Of a DNA stretch of 58,578 bases, positions 50,150-58,163 are shown piece by piece. Under the pieces are notes generated by a model, which saw only the letters and a program-made list of their open reading frames with translations, did not search any database and had not been told where the DNA came from. A program made the translations under genes and the position numbers. The DNA comes from an uncultured Tropicimonas sp. (GTDB lineage Bacteria; Pseudomonadota; Alphaproteobacteria; Rhodobacterales; Rhodobacteraceae). The stretch is from contig CANLZY010000031.1 in NCBI GenBank assembly GCA_947495685.1, forward strand, positions 1 through 58,578, written 5' to 3'. Within the stretch, counting starts at the first letter, position 1. Every line of letters begins with the position of its first letter.

Positions 50150-50194
50150 CGCTCCGAAGCGACCAAGGCAGTGCCCCGCAACCACTTCGGAGCG
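50150..50194. repeat. Perfect 10-bp inverted repeat in the regulator-manC intergenic region
   Basis: CGCTCCGAAG (50150-50159) and CTTCGGAGCG (50185-50194) are perfectly complementary and 25 bp apart. Each arm itself is nearly palindromic (CGCTCCGAAGCG), so they could be a pair of protein-binding sites. No T-run in the right place suggests a terminator. Confidence 0.4.
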
Positions 50195-50288
50195 ACCGCG
50201 TGGGCGTCTTTTTGAGATGACTCCCGTGCAAATCCTCGTGATAAAGGAGCGTGTGTTCGCGCAACCCGATGCTATCAGAGGTTTTTCC

Positions 50289-51710
50289 ATGATTCATTCT
50301 GTAATTCTGTGCGGTGGCTCAGGCACCCGGCTCTGGCCATCGTCCCGCAAGGCATATCCCAAGCAGTTTGCGCCTCTTCTCGGCGACGAAAGCCTTTACC
50401 AGACGACGTTGCGTCGGCTCACCGGCGAAGGGTTTTCCCACCCGTTGGTCATGACCAACGAAAGCTTCCGGTTTCTTGCATCGCAACAGGCCCGCCAGAT
50501 CGGGCTCGCGGATGCGCAGATCGTCGTGGAACCCTGCCTGCGTGACACTGCCCCGGCCATTCTGACGGCAGCGCTGTTGATTGCCCGCGACGAGGGGGAG
50601 ACGGCGCTGATGCTCGTGGCGCCGTCCGATCACGTCATCGCGGATGTTCCGGCGTTTCTGGCTGCAATCGAAAACGGCGTTGCGGCGGCCGAGGCCGGTG
50701 CATTGGTGACCTTCGGGGTCACGCCCGATCGACCGGAAACCGGGTATGGCTACCTGGAGCTGTCTGACAAGCCGGACGGGACAGGTCAGGCGATCCCGCT
50801 GGCAAGTTTCCGCGAGAAGCCTGATGCCGTCACCGCGGCAGAGTTCGTGGCTGCGGGGACCTACCTCTGGAATGGCGGGATTTTCCTGTTCCGGGCCGGC
50901 GACGTGATTGCGGCTTTCGAGGCGCATGCGCCTCAGCTGGTGGCACCCTGCCGGGCGGCCCTTGAGAACGGGGCGCAGGATCTGGAACTGTTCCGCCTGG
51001 ACGTCGAGGCTTATGGTGCGGCGGAAGCAATTTCCTTCGACTACGCCGTGATGGAAAAGGCCGATCGGGTGGCCGCCGTTCCCTTGACGTGCAAATGGTC
51101 GGATCTCGGGTCCTGGGATGCGCTCTGGCAGGAGGCCGGCCCAAACGAAAACGGTGTGTCGACCCACGGTGCTGTCACCACGGTCGATTGCCACGACAGC
51201 TATCTGCGGTCCGAGGATGACAACGTGCGCCTGGTTGGCCTCGGCCTGAAGGACACCGTGGTCGTCGCCATGCGGGACGCGGTTCTGGTCGCGGACAAGT
51301 CACGGGCACAGGAAGTGAAGGGCCTGGTATCGACACTGCGTGCCGCCAAGGTCGAACAGGCAGACGATTACCCCCGTTTTCATCGTCCCTGGGGTTGGTA
51401 TGAAACGCTGTGCATCGACACCCGGTTCCAGGTGAAGCGGATCATGGTCCACCCCGGTGGTGTTCTCAGCCTGCAAAGCCATCACCACCGATCCGAGCAT
51501 TGGGTGGTGGTATCGGGTACAGCGGAAGTGACCGTGGGGGACGACGTCAAGCTGCTGACCGAAAACCAGTCGGTCTATATCCCGCTTGGCGCGGTCCACC
51601 GCATGGCAAACCCGGGCAAGCTGCCGATGTACCTGATCGAAGTGCAGACGGGCGCCTATCTGGGAGAGGATGATATTGTCCGGTATGAAGACGTGTATGG
51701 GCGCGGCTGA
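50289..51710 (+). CDS. manC: Mannose-1-phosphate guanylyltransferase / mannose-6-phosphate isomerase
   Basis: A 473-residue bifunctional enzyme making GDP-mannose. The N-terminal nucleotidyltransferase has LCGGSGTRLWPSSRKAYPKQ, SFREKPDAVTA and NGGIFLFRAGD. The C-terminal type II phosphomannose isomerase is a cupin with QSHHHRSEHWVVVSGTAEV and the metal-binding histidines. Full length fits the family. ATG 50289 has AGAGG upstream; an in-frame start at 50217 is rejected because conserved sequence begins right at 50289. It faces the LacI-type regulator. GDP-mannose may feed the polysaccharide or fucose-type sugars, whose genes are not here. Confidence 0.95.
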   Translation: MIHSVILCGGSGTRLWPSSRKAYPKQFAPLLGDESLYQTTLRRLTGEGFSHPLVMTNESFRFLASQQARQIGLADAQIVVEPCLRDTAPAILTAALLIARDEGETALMLVAPSDHVIADVPAFLAAIENGVAAAEAGALVTFGVTPDRPETGYGYLELSDKPDGTGQAIPLASFREKPDAVTAAEFVAAGTYLWNGGIFLFRAGDVIAAFEAHAPQLVAPCRAALENGAQDLELFRLDVEAYGAAEAISFDYAVMEKADRVAAVPLTCKWSDLGSWDALWQEAGPNENGVSTHGAVTTVDCHDSYLRSEDDNVRLVGLGLKDTVVVAMRDAVLVADKSRAQEVKGLVSTLRAAKVEQADDYPRFHRPWGWYETLCIDTRFQVKRIMVHPGGVLSLQSHHHRSEHWVVVSGTAEVTVGDDVKLLTENQSVYIPLGAVHRMANPGKLPMYLIEVQTGAYLGEDDIVRYEDVYGRG

Positions 51711-52028
51711 CGCTACCGATTTTGCCAGGAGAGACAACGGCGAAGCCGGGACCGTCGTGCGAGCCTCCAGCCCAGCATCCGAAGCGAATCGGTGGTAGCG
51801 CCGGCGTCGATCCGGGACATTCCGTATCCGAACTTGAAACCCCATATTGCCGTTGCGGCATGTTTTTGGCGCGCAAAGTTTTGGCAAATCATTAAGATTT
51901 CGCCAACATGCTCAAGGGTAAGGGAAATTTCGGGCTGTCTCCAAGCCAATGACCCGTCATCCAGCCGCGCCAGCCTTGTTCCGACCATGATTAGCAGGTA
52001 AGGTTATCCGGAATTAATAGGTGGATTA
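51711..52028. other. Intergenic region before the peptide cassette
   Basis: This 318-bp stretch between manC and the small peptide gene has no supported gene. Its second half (about 51860-52028) is AT-rich compared with the neighbours and probably contains the promoter for the peptide cassette, but no convincing -35/-10 pair was found. AGGTGG at 52019-52024 is the ribosome binding site of the next gene. Short frames on both strands lack coding features. Confidence 0.6.
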
Positions 52029-52283
52029 ATGGGTCATAAGATGACTGATAAAGTCAAAATTGATTGTGGACGAGACGACATCAGGGCGAGCGGTACCGAG
52101 AGTGTCGACCTTTCTCGTCGCAAAGCTCTTTCAAAGATAGGTGCATTGGCAGGGGCAGCTCCTGCAGTTGTTCTGCTTTTGACGCCTTCCGAGACTCGGG
52201 CTGAATTTCGGGGTGGTTCCTGTATCGATGCGTCCTGTGGGGACATTCAGGACCCGGATTCGCCTTCCTTGAACCAATTGTAG
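52029..52283 (+). CDS. Small Tat-signal-like peptide with two C-terminal cysteines, possible modification substrate
   Basis: An 84-residue protein I do not recognise. Residues 1-28 are polar; SRRKAL (29-34) with RR at 30-31 and the hydrophobic run 36-52 resemble a Tat signal. The mature end would be about 25 residues, GGSCIDASCGDIQDPDSP and so on, with cysteines at 65 and 70 and many acidic and Ser residues. The gene is more AT-rich than its neighbours. AGGTGG precedes the ATG. It is 16 bp upstream of a nucleotidyltransferase gene and then a PqqD-HPr-kinase-like fusion, so it is a good candidate for a modified precursor peptide; that is inference. An internal ATG at 52041 is possible. Confidence 0.7.
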   Translation: MGHKMTDKVKIDCGRDDIRASGTESVDLSRRKALSKIGALAGAAPAVVLLLTPSETRAEFRGGSCIDASCGDIQDPDSPSLNQL

Positions 52284-52299
52284 GCGCGCACCTGTCCTG

Positions 52300-53376
52300 A
52301 TGTCGTCATTTCTTCAGGTTCAGGCCTGTCTGGGGCATGTGATCGCCGGCAGCGCGGCTGAGGAATTGAACTTCGACGATCCACTCTTCCTTGCACGGAC
52401 GGGCGTTCTGCTCCCGTCCGTTTGGCCGTTTGTGCCAGATGAACTCCGACAAGGCGAAGATCAGGTGTTCGAGGGGTTGGCGGTTGCTCATGATCTGAAC
52501 ACGGACCGAAACACGGCTATATTGGAACAACTTGAAAGGGTTGTGCAGACGCTCAATATGATCGGCGTAGAGCCGGTTCTCCTGAAGGGGAGCAGCCATC
52601 TGGCAGCTGGGCTGTGGCCGGATTTCGGGGCGCGGCTGTTGGGCGATATTGATATTCTCCTCCCGTTTGACGATGTGCTGCCTGCATTCGATGCACTGGC
52701 CGCCCTTTCCGGTGTAGGAGAGCAGACCCCCGGCAACCAGGAGCTGACGGATCGCCACAAGCATGCGCTGCCGGTCCAGGGCGCCGGTGGGGCAGCGCCG
52801 GTGGAACTGCACCATTCGATTTACAACGAGGCGCATAGAAAGATCGCTCCCGCGCAGGCCCTGATCGAACGGTCCGCGCCGCTTGCGGTGGGATCCGGGC
52901 GGGCAAGGGTTCTGTCGCCGACGGATCAGGTCCTTGTTGCAATGCTGCATGGATTGGTGGGTGGCGGCGCCTACTTGGCACCCCTGATCCAGATGCGGGA
53001 TCTGCTGGATATCGTGTTCCTGGATCGCCGATATGGCGCCGACATCGATTGGTCCGGGCTGGAAACGCACCTGATCAACAACAGGTGGTCGGTCGCGGTA
53101 GAGATCACCCGTCGTTGCCTGCTGGATTATACTGGAATGGAGGCGCCTTTCTCGCCGATGGGGAGGGCCGCTGCGTTGGATGCATCCCGCTGGGAATGGC
53201 AGCTCGCGCATCCCTGGGCACAGCGCTTGGGGTCTTTTGCGAACCTTTCGATAGACGCCGTCGGAAGCCTGTCGGCTGGCGGAGAACCTCGGCGGCGCGC
53301 GCTCAGGTATCTATGGGACGTTGAAACGTACAAGCGCGCGTACCGGCGCTATATCCGGGGCGAGGCGCGACACTAG
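52300..53376 (+). CDS. PF14907-type nucleotidyltransferase family protein
   Basis: A 358-residue protein with the NTP_transf_5 style core PVLLKGSSHLAAGLWPD followed by GDIDILL, matching the nucleotidyltransferase fold G-S/D-x-D metal site, and a helical C-terminal half. Such proteins occur next to HPr-kinase-like proteins in some lasso-peptide clusters and in polysaccharide loci; their substrate is generally unknown. The start ATG lies 16 bp after the peptide gene stop, without a good ribosome binding site, so it is probably translationally coupled. Its stop TAG overlaps the GTG start of the next gene by one base (TAGTG). Confidence 0.85.
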   Translation: MSSFLQVQACLGHVIAGSAAEELNFDDPLFLARTGVLLPSVWPFVPDELRQGEDQVFEGLAVAHDLNTDRNTAILEQLERVVQTLNMIGVEPVLLKGSSHLAAGLWPDFGARLLGDIDILLPFDDVLPAFDALAALSGVGEQTPGNQELTDRHKHALPVQGAGGAAPVELHHSIYNEAHRKIAPAQALIERSAPLAVGSGRARVLSPTDQVLVAMLHGLVGGGAYLAPLIQMRDLLDIVFLDRRYGADIDWSGLETHLINNRWSVAVEITRRCLLDYTGMEAPFSPMGRAAALDASRWEWQLAHPWAQRLGSFANLSIDAVGSLSAGGEPRRRALRYLWDVETYKRAYRRYIRGEARH

Positions 53377-54539
53377 TGAGCTCGCCAGAGATCGAATCGT
53401 GCCGTTTCTGGCGCAAGAGCATTGCCGTGGAAGACGGTCTGATCGGTCTGTATCCAGCATGGAATGCAGTCGTCGCGTTGAACACTGCCGCCGCCGCTGT
53501 CTGGGACAGCCTTCGGGAGACCGGCAACCGCGACGAGACGGTCGCAGACTACGCGATCCGAGTGCCTGATCGCGCAGCAATGGCCCAGGAGGACGTGGAT
53601 GCATGCGTATCTCTCTGGCGGCAGGCCGGTTTGCTGCGCTTGCCGCCGTCGCCCGAAGGCCCCCGAAGGGGCGGCCTGCCCGGTGTGAGCGGTTATGAAA
53701 CTTGTGCCCTGAACATTTGCATCGATGTCTTGGGCCAATCGGTCGAAATCAGTGTGCAGGACCCAGTGCTCGGCGCAGCCATGGAGGACCTGCTGGCAGA
53801 TTTTCCCCGATCCGCTGTTTCCCCCGGGGTGCGTCTTGCTGCCCTTGGTCCGTCTGGCGGGTGGCGTTTGTGTCAGGATGGTTTCTTCCACCGAGCGGCC
53901 GCAGATCTCGTCGAGCTTCGTGGGGTCCTGGTCGGCGAAATCATCCGCATGGCGGCCGGCACCGTGCCGTGGAGGGCCGTCGTTCATGGCGCCGTCCTGT
54001 CCAAGGGGGGCAAGACGGTACTGCTCACCGGGCAGAGTGGATCTGGGAAATCCACCTTGTCCGCCGAGATGCTGGCGCGCGGCTGGAAGCTGATCGCGGA
54101 GGATTGTGCCGCCTTTGATGCGGAAATGCGTGTCGCCCCCATGCCGTTCGCCTTCAGTTTCAAGGCTGGATCCTGGTCGGTCCTCGCCCCGGCATTCCCG
54201 TCGGTCGGCGCCGCGCAGACCCATTCTATCGGTCAGCGGCGCGTCCGGTATCAGGGGGTACCTGCCAAATTACGGGCGACACGCTCGTGCCGGCCGGACC
54301 TGTTGGTGGATGTGCGGTTCCGTGAGGACCTTCCAGAGGGGGTCTGCGACCCTGTGAAGCTTTGCGCAATTGAAAGCCTGCAACTTTTTCTGAATGAAGA
54401 AAGCTTCGTTGATTTCGAGGCCGATGTGGACGACCGCTTTCTGAACTTTGCCATCGGGACGCCGGCCTGGAGGCTGCGCTACGGAAGTTCGGACGCGGCG
54501 ATCCGGTTCCTGGGTGAATGCCTGGGGGATGCGGAATGA
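53376..54539 (+). CDS. Fusion of a PqqD-like peptide-binding domain and an HPr-kinase-like kinase
   Basis: A 387-residue protein. Residues about 20-90 resemble PqqD: LYPAWNAVVALNTAAAAVWD, then ETVADYAIR, ending DACVSLWRQAGLL, the winged-helix RiPP recognition fold that grips leader peptides. Residues about 110-370 resemble HPr kinase: the P-loop GQSGSGKS is at 219-226 (K225), preceded by HGAVLSKGGKTVLLT and followed by LIAEDCAAFD. HPr-like substrates are usually phosphorylated on Ser. The two parts are normally separate proteins in related systems, so the fusion ties peptide recognition directly to the kinase. The GTG start overlaps the previous stop. Substrate may be the peptide at 52029. 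Confidence 0.85.
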   Translation: MSSPEIESCRFWRKSIAVEDGLIGLYPAWNAVVALNTAAAAVWDSLRETGNRDETVADYAIRVPDRAAMAQEDVDACVSLWRQAGLLRLPPSPEGPRRGGLPGVSGYETCALNICIDVLGQSVEISVQDPVLGAAMEDLLADFPRSAVSPGVRLAALGPSGGWRLCQDGFFHRAAADLVELRGVLVGEIIRMAAGTVPWRAVVHGAVLSKGGKTVLLTGQSGSGKSTLSAEMLARGWKLIAEDCAAFDAEMRVAPMPFAFSFKAGSWSVLAPAFPSVGAAQTHSIGQRRVRYQGVPAKLRATRSCRPDLLVDVRFREDLPEGVCDPVKLCAIESLQLFLNEESFVDFEADVDDRFLNFAIGTPAWRLRYGSSDAAIRFLGECLGDAE

Positions 54540-54669
54540 TTTTCGTTTGCATACACATGCTAACGCAACACCGGTCGTCGCACTTGCCTCCGCCCGGTCG
54601 ATGCCAAATAACCATTTCGTAGGCCGCCCTGAAACGCTCGCAACGTTGAGCGTCCAATGCTACTGACAG

Positions 54670-56964
54670 ATGAAACCTTTGCGAGTCGAAATGCTTGATA
54701 TGACAATACCTTCAGACCGCCCAGAGACCCAGTCTTCGCCTCAGGTTGCGGATCAGGACGACGATGTCATCGACCTTCGCGCTATTTTCAGCACCCTTTG
54801 GCGTGGGAAATGGATTATCCTGATCTGCGCTCTTTTTGGGGCTGTCATGGGGTTTCTTTCTGCATCGCAGATCGAGCCCAGATATCGCGCGACGGCGAAA
54901 TTGCTGATCGGCGTCCCGACAGCAGATGTCCTGAAAAACGAAGGCGTCATGGTGCAGGCCAGTTTCGGCAGTACCACGATCCAGACCCATTCTGAAATCC
55001 TGAAATCTTCCAAGCTTATCACCCGCGTGATCGACCAGTTGAACCTTCAGAGCCACCCGGAATTCCTGCCCAAGCCCAAGGAACAGGCCAAGTGGTGGCA
55101 GTTCCGCCCATCCGTCCCGGTCGAGGTGCAGGAATTCATGTTGAATGTTGGCCTGAAATCCCCGCCGGGGCCGCCGTTGCCGGTCGAGGAGATAGAACGG
55201 CGCAGGCGGTTGGCGCTCATATCGCGCGTCACCAGAGGAACATCGCTGTCGCCCGTACCCGAGAGCCGAGTCATTGCCGTGTCGTTCACTTCGGGCAATC
55301 CCCGGTTGTCGGCCTCCATCGCCAACGAGATCACCGAGCAATACCTGGTTGACCAGCTCGAAGGGAAACTTGAAACGACCCGCTCAGCGGCGGAATGGCT
55401 GGCCGAACGGGTCGATCAGCTTCAGGTGAAGGTCAACGAAGCCGAACGTGCCGTGGAAGAGGCCTATGCGCGCCTGTCCGTCGACACCGGCCAAAGCGTC
55501 GAGATTACCCAACAACAGTTGCAGGCCCTGAATTCCTCGCTTGCCGTGACACGAAACGAACTTTCGATAAAGGAGGCGCAATTCGAACGTCTGTCTCGGG
55601 CCGTCGCGGAAGGTCGTGATCTGGGTGCTCTGACGGAGTTTCGTGCCTCGTCCATCGTGGCGGGCTTTCGTCAGGAAGAGGTCGAACTGCTGTCCAACCT
55701 GGCGACATTGGAGGCCACTGTCCCAGAAGGACATCCGGCGCGCGCACGGCTTGCAAGCCAGATCGAGGATGTCCGCAAGAACATCAGGGAAGAGGCGGAT
55801 CGTATCGTACAGGCAATCCAGGTCGATATCGAAGCAATGCAGGCAACCGAGGCAAGTCTTGTGGCCGATGTTCGCGCTCTGGAAGACAAGGCGGCCGAAC
55901 AGGCACGCAGCACTGTCGAGATTCGCCAGCTGGAACGGCAGGCCGAGGCCGGAAAGGTGCTTTACGAAAACCTGCTGTCCCGACTTCAGGAAACCGCAGC
56001 AGAGGAAAGCCTGCAGGCGCCTGACGCCCGGGTGCTGTCTCCGGCCGAGATTCCCCTGGGTCCTCTGACCTCGTCCGCCCGCAGAACGCAGTATCTTACC
56101 ATTATTGTCGGCCTGTTTGCCGGTGTCGGAATCGTCTTCCTGTTGGATCGATTGAACAACACGTTCCGATCGCCACAGCAGCTGGAACAGATCTCGGGCC
56201 AAAACGTGCTGGCGACCATTCCGCTGGCAGGGAGCCGGATGAAGCGATACGACGTTGTGCGGCTTCTGCGCGAAAAGCCCAATTCGTCGCTTTCGGAATC
56301 AATCAGGAACCTCAGAACATCGATCCTGTTCTCCAATGTCGACAAGCCGCCAAAGGTCATCATGTTCACGTCGTCGGTGCCGCGCGAGGGAAAGTCGACC
56401 ACATCGATGCTGACCGCGCTGACCAGCCAGCAAATGGGACGGTCCGCAATCATCGTCGACTGTGACCTTCGCATGCCGGCCCTGGCCAAGGTTCTAAAGG
56501 TCAATGACAACGATCAGGGCCTGCTGTCGGTCATCGATGGGACCGCCTCGATCGAAGACGCGGTTTTCACCGAGCCGAACACAGGTCTGCATGTTCTGAT
56601 GACAAAATCGTCGGAACGAAACGCCAATATCAACGCGGCAGACGTGCTTGCGTCACACAGGTTCGAGGAATTGGTCAAGGAATTGGGCAAGACCTATGAT
56701 CTGGTCATTCTGGACTTGCCGCCGACCTTGGTCGTCACGGATGCGCGGATCGTCGCCTCCATGGCGGATGCAATCATATTTGCCGTTCGATGGGACAAGA
56801 CTCCACGGGCCGCCGTGCTTGAGGGGCTGCGGGAGTTGACCTCGCTGGATGCGAAGCTGACCGGCGTGGTCATGACAATGGTGAACGAATCCAAGGCCGC
56901 ACGGTACTCTTATGATGGCTATGGGTATTACAAAGGTCGCTATCGGGACTATTATGAGAGCTGA
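54670..56964 (+). CDS. Wzc-type polysaccharide co-polymerase and tyrosine autokinase
   Basis: A 764-residue inner-membrane protein. Transmembrane helices at about 48-65 and 475-493 flank a long periplasmic domain with coiled coil (240-430). The cytoplasmic BY-kinase domain has Walker A SSVPREGKSTTS (K575), Walker A' IIVDCDLRMP and Walker B LVILDLPP. The C-terminus is tyrosine-rich (YSYDGYGYYKGRYRDYY), the autophosphorylation cluster. It controls chain length and assembly in Wzx/Wzy-type exopolysaccharide pathways, although no Wzy or Wzx is in the window. The start is uncertain: ATGs at 54670, 54691 and 54700 all lack strong ribosome binding sites. Confidence 0.92.
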   Translation: MKPLRVEMLDMTIPSDRPETQSSPQVADQDDDVIDLRAIFSTLWRGKWIILICALFGAVMGFLSASQIEPRYRATAKLLIGVPTADVLKNEGVMVQASFGSTTIQTHSEILKSSKLITRVIDQLNLQSHPEFLPKPKEQAKWWQFRPSVPVEVQEFMLNVGLKSPPGPPLPVEEIERRRRLALISRVTRGTSLSPVPESRVIAVSFTSGNPRLSASIANEITEQYLVDQLEGKLETTRSAAEWLAERVDQLQVKVNEAERAVEEAYARLSVDTGQSVEITQQQLQALNSSLAVTRNELSIKEAQFERLSRAVAEGRDLGALTEFRASSIVAGFRQEEVELLSNLATLEATVPEGHPARARLASQIEDVRKNIREEADRIVQAIQVDIEAMQATEASLVADVRALEDKAAEQARSTVEIRQLERQAEAGKVLYENLLSRLQETAAEESLQAPDARVLSPAEIPLGPLTSSARRTQYLTIIVGLFAGVGIVFLLDRLNNTFRSPQQLEQISGQNVLATIPLAGSRMKRYDVVRLLREKPNSSLSESIRNLRTSILFSNVDKPPKVIMFTSSVPREGKSTTSMLTALTSQQMGRSAIIVDCDLRMPALAKVLKVNDNDQGLLSVIDGTASIEDAVFTEPNTGLHVLMTKSSERNANINAADVLASHRFEELVKELGKTYDLVILDLPPTLVVTDARIVASMADAIIFAVRWDKTPRAAVLEGLRELTSLDAKLTGVVMTMVNESKAARYSYDGYGYYKGRYRDYYES

Positions 56965-56992
56965 CACGTCCTGACAGGGAACTCTTTTCATC

Positions 56993-57763
56993 ATGCTAGG
57001 CAGGCTCTTCAAAAAGAAGCACGCTGCTCCGGAGCCGAAACCGTTGCGGCCGTCGGACTCTGAACGGCTCTATGTTGTCGGAGACATTCATGGACGTTTC
57101 GACCTGTTGCGGCTCTTGATGAAGGTCCTGGCCCGCGACTTTGACGCCGTCCCTGACGATGGTCGGTCCCCGAGGCTCGTGTTTCTTGGCGACTACGTGG
57201 ATCGCGGTGACAACTCCCGAGATGTTCTGGAGACCATGATCCGACTCGGTGAGAACGCTGTCTTTCTGAAGGGAAACCACGAGGCGGCGCTCCTGGGGTT
57301 TCTGGAGGCCCCGGAACGGAACAAGTCCTGGCTTCGCTATGGTGGCTTGCAAACCCTCGCCAGCTATGGCGTCAAGGTTCCGAACCTGGACGCGGGGGAG
57401 GCGACGCTGTTTGATGCTGCGGTCGAGTTGCGCAATCGAATGGGACCCCATGTAGAGTTCTTGCAAGAAATGCCGGTTGTGTACCGTTCAGGTGATGTCG
57501 TTTGCGTCCATGCGGGCCTAGACCCGGCCAACCCGGACAGTACCAGCGAAGACGCCCTGCTCTGGGGGCGCTCCGGGTTCATCGAGGCCGGCGGTGTGGC
57601 GGGGGTGTGCGTGATTCATGGCCATTATGATGATCCAGAGCCCGTCGTGACCCGCAACCGGATCTGCGTGGACACCGGGGCATACTATTCGGGTCGTCTT
57701 ACCGCTGCGCGGATCGACGACCAGGTCCGGATCCTCACGGCGGATATCCTTGATGCAGCTTGA
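56993..57763 (+). CDS. PPP-family (serine/threonine-type) metallophosphatase
   Basis: A 256-residue metallophosphoesterase. The three signature motifs of PPP phosphatases are intact: GDIHGR at 30-35, GDYVDRG at 66-72 and GNHE at 94-97, with later VHAGL and IHGHYD supplying further metal ligands. A short basic N-terminus (GRLFKKKH) precedes the domain. It follows the tyrosine kinase gene by 28 bp, and the HPr-kinase-like fusion is also in this run, so it may dephosphorylate one of their products. Bacterial members can also act on nucleotides (ApaH-like), so the substrate is open. Confidence 0.88.
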   Translation: MLGRLFKKKHAAPEPKPLRPSDSERLYVVGDIHGRFDLLRLLMKVLARDFDAVPDDGRSPRLVFLGDYVDRGDNSRDVLETMIRLGENAVFLKGNHEAALLGFLEAPERNKSWLRYGGLQTLASYGVKVPNLDAGEATLFDAAVELRNRMGPHVEFLQEMPVVYRSGDVVCVHAGLDPANPDSTSEDALLWGRSGFIEAGGVAGVCVIHGHYDDPEPVVTRNRICVDTGAYYSGRLTAARIDDQVRILTADILDAA

Positions 57764-58163
57764 TCCCGGAGCAAAGGCCGCACCGTATCCGCGACCCGCA
57801 TTCAGTGGGCTCAGGTTCATGGCCCTCGGGTTCCTGACTCTGATCGCTTTGGTCATAATCTGGCTCAGCCTTTCGGACAGCCTTCCCAAGGCAGTTCGCA
57901 CCGGAGTTCACAACCAGCAGTTACTTGCACATTTCTCGATGCATTTCGTCCTCGCCTTGGGAGCGCTGCTTCTGATCCGATCGCGGCTATGGCTCACGGT
58001 GGCACTGCTGGCCTTTTTTGCGGCAGGGCTTGAGTTTGCCCAAGTTGAAACACTCACCCGGACTGTTTCGCTGGAAGACCTGATGGCGAACTTGATCGGG
58101 ACGACGACAGGAGTTGCCCTCGGGTTGGCACTTCGCTTCTGTATCAACCGGTTCATCCGCTAA
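57753..58163 (+). CDS. VanZ-family membrane protein
   Basis: A 136-residue inner-membrane protein with about four hydrophobic helices. The segment HFSMHFVLALGALLLI and the later GLEFAQVETLTRTVSLEDLM with following ANLIGTTTG are typical of VanZ-like proteins, which are widespread but poorly understood and often found in polysaccharide loci. The ATG at 57753 overlaps the end of the phosphatase gene by 11 bp (a TTG codon precedes it), so the two are coupled. It is the last gene of the run. Confidence 0.85.
   Translation: MQLDPGAKAAPYPRPAFSGLRFMALGFLTLIALVIIWLSLSDSLPKAVRTGVHNQQLLAHFSMHFVLALGALLLIRSRLWLTVALLAFFAAGLEFAQVETLTRTVSLEDLMANLIGTTTGVALGLALRFCINRFIR

Noticed and set aside
52029-54539. Complete lasso-peptide cluster
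   Set aside because: No asparagine-synthetase-like cyclase or transglutaminase-like protease is present, and the peptide lacks a Gly-to-Asp/Glu ring pattern at 7-9 residues.
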